5,405 bases of DNA from positions 1 through 5,405 of the forward strand of contig SCSO01000280.1 in the NCBI GenBank assembly GCA_004297865.1, read 5' to 3'. Shown here in pieces: positions 4,748 through 5,405 of the stretch; position 1 is the stretch's first letter, and every line of letters starts with the position of its first letter. A program made the translations under genes and the position numbers. Under the pieces are notes generated by a model. It was not told where the DNA came from and ran no database searches. It saw only the letters and a program-made list of their open reading frames with translations. This DNA comes from Legionella sp. (GTDB lineage: Bacteria; Pseudomonadota; Gammaproteobacteria; Legionellales; Legionellaceae).

Positions 4748-5405
4748 TTTTTTGTTGCAATGAGCTTAAAGTCTTTTCACTCACTAACACAATTGCCTCG
4801 CCTATCTCATCTAATTTTTTTGAGATCATTTCAGCGTATCGGGCACAATACTGTAAATCACAATCCCCACCGTGTTTTATATTATTCAATTGATTAACAT
4901 AAGTAATGAGCACGCTGTAAAGTGGCTCTGGGAGGGAGTTGGAAATCTGTTGAAGGGCATCGCCACATTTGTGACCTAATAGGGAAAGGTTCCAAGACAC
5001 CCGTCTCCAATAATATTTATCGCCATTACCTGCAACCGAGGGACTAGTTATTATTGTGGAAAGCGCGATTAATGCAGAATGAGCGTTGATTGATTCATCA
5101 TTGAGTTTATGTGATAAGGATACTATTTGATCGGTCGCAGTTTTGACTTGTTCAGTAATCTCAATACTCCGATTTCGCCAATACCAAACGTTACCTTCTT
5201 TTCCAGGACTAATCTCAGTCAATTGTTTAGCTGTGGTTGCCATAGCTATTTGCACCGGACCTTTATTTAGATGGGCAACTACCTTAGAAATAGCCATCCC
5301 CATGGCACGACCAGTGCGAGCAAAATCCACAGCGTTTCGCATCCAATAATAAACATCACCATGCCCAGCAGTGTCTAAGGCTTCAGCAGGAAGTACTAAG
5401 GCTTG
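4743..5405 (-). CDS. YYW-repeat helical protein, N-terminal part beyond window edge
   Basis: I do not recognise the family. The frame stays open to the right edge, so 220 C-terminal residues are visible; the ATG at 5342-5340 is internal, because the codons before it continue the repeat pattern. Numbered from the edge, three units carry the signature GDVYYW (ending at 21), GNVWYW (ending at 76) and GDKYYW (ending at 133), usually followed by R and then an amphipathic helix. Spacings are 55 and 57 residues. A degenerate fourth unit (HGGDCDLQYCARYAEM) lies ~54 residues on, with Cys where Trp is expected. Sequence before each signature is also similar (ALVLPAEALDTAGHGD against ALSTIITSPSVAGNGD). 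No membrane segment is clear. The stop is followed after ~22 bp by repeat copy 2. Tandem helical repeats suggest a binding or scaffold role, but function is unknown. Confidence 0.78.
   Translation of the reverse strand, partial: QALVLPAEALDTAGHGDVYYWMRNAVDFARTGRAMGMAISKVVAHLNKGPVQIAMATTAKQLTEISPGKEGNVWYWRNRSIEITEQVKTATDQIVSLSHKLNDESINAHSALIALSTIITSPSVAGNGDKYYWRRVSWNLSLLGHKCGDALQQISNSLPEPLYSVLITYVNQLNNIKHGGDCDLQYCARYAEMISKKLDEIGEAIVLVSEKTLSSLQQKN

Noticed and set aside
5143..5349. Plus-strand open frame opposite the YYW-repeat gene
   Set aside because: Antisense shadow of a frame with clear internal amino-acid repeats.

Overview
This AT-rich window looks like chromosomal DNA of a gammaproteobacterium. 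The gene mix suggests a Legionella-like (Legionellales) genome: a respiratory NDH-2, a helical orphan protein with a tyrosine-motif tail, a divergent acyltransferase, a repeat protein, and palindromic GTTGGGTC/GACCCAAC elements in the gaps. That assignment is inference; no marker gene is present.

Layout. (1) 1-976, plus strand: the C-terminal three quarters of a type II NADH dehydrogenase that enters from the left edge. (2) 1059-2477, plus strand: a 472-residue orphan with a coiled-coil N-terminus, a helical middle and a proline-rich tail carrying three Y-x-x-[LI]-P motifs. A GC-rich hairpin at 2502-2520 separates it from the converging minus-strand genes. (3) 2552-3571, minus strand: a membrane-anchored PlsC-like acyltransferase with altered catalytic blocks. 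(4) 3848-4585, minus strand: a small alpha/beta hydrolase with a complete Ser-Asp-His triad. (5) 4743-5405, minus strand: the C-terminal part of a protein built of ~55-residue repeats marked by G-[DN]-x-[YW]-Y-W; it runs off the right edge.

The two gaps on either side of the hydrolase hold same-orientation copies (3687-3819 and 4592-4720) of one compound palindromic element of ~130 bp. Each copy has a truncated arm, the shared joint TATATCTT, and then a ~96-bp hairpin with a smaller perfect or near-perfect palindrome nested in each arm. Between copies the arms differ in a matched, pair-preserving way. The right copy ends 6 bp before the hydrolase start codon, so the repeat supplies most of that gene's leader.

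The genes do not form an obvious pathway. The acyltransferase and hydrolase could both act on lipids or esters, but the repeats and the 276-bp gap between them argue against a simple operon. The points most worth a second look are the tandem immunoreceptor-like tyrosine motifs of the orphan protein, the covarying repeat pair around the hydrolase, and the YYW repeat protein.
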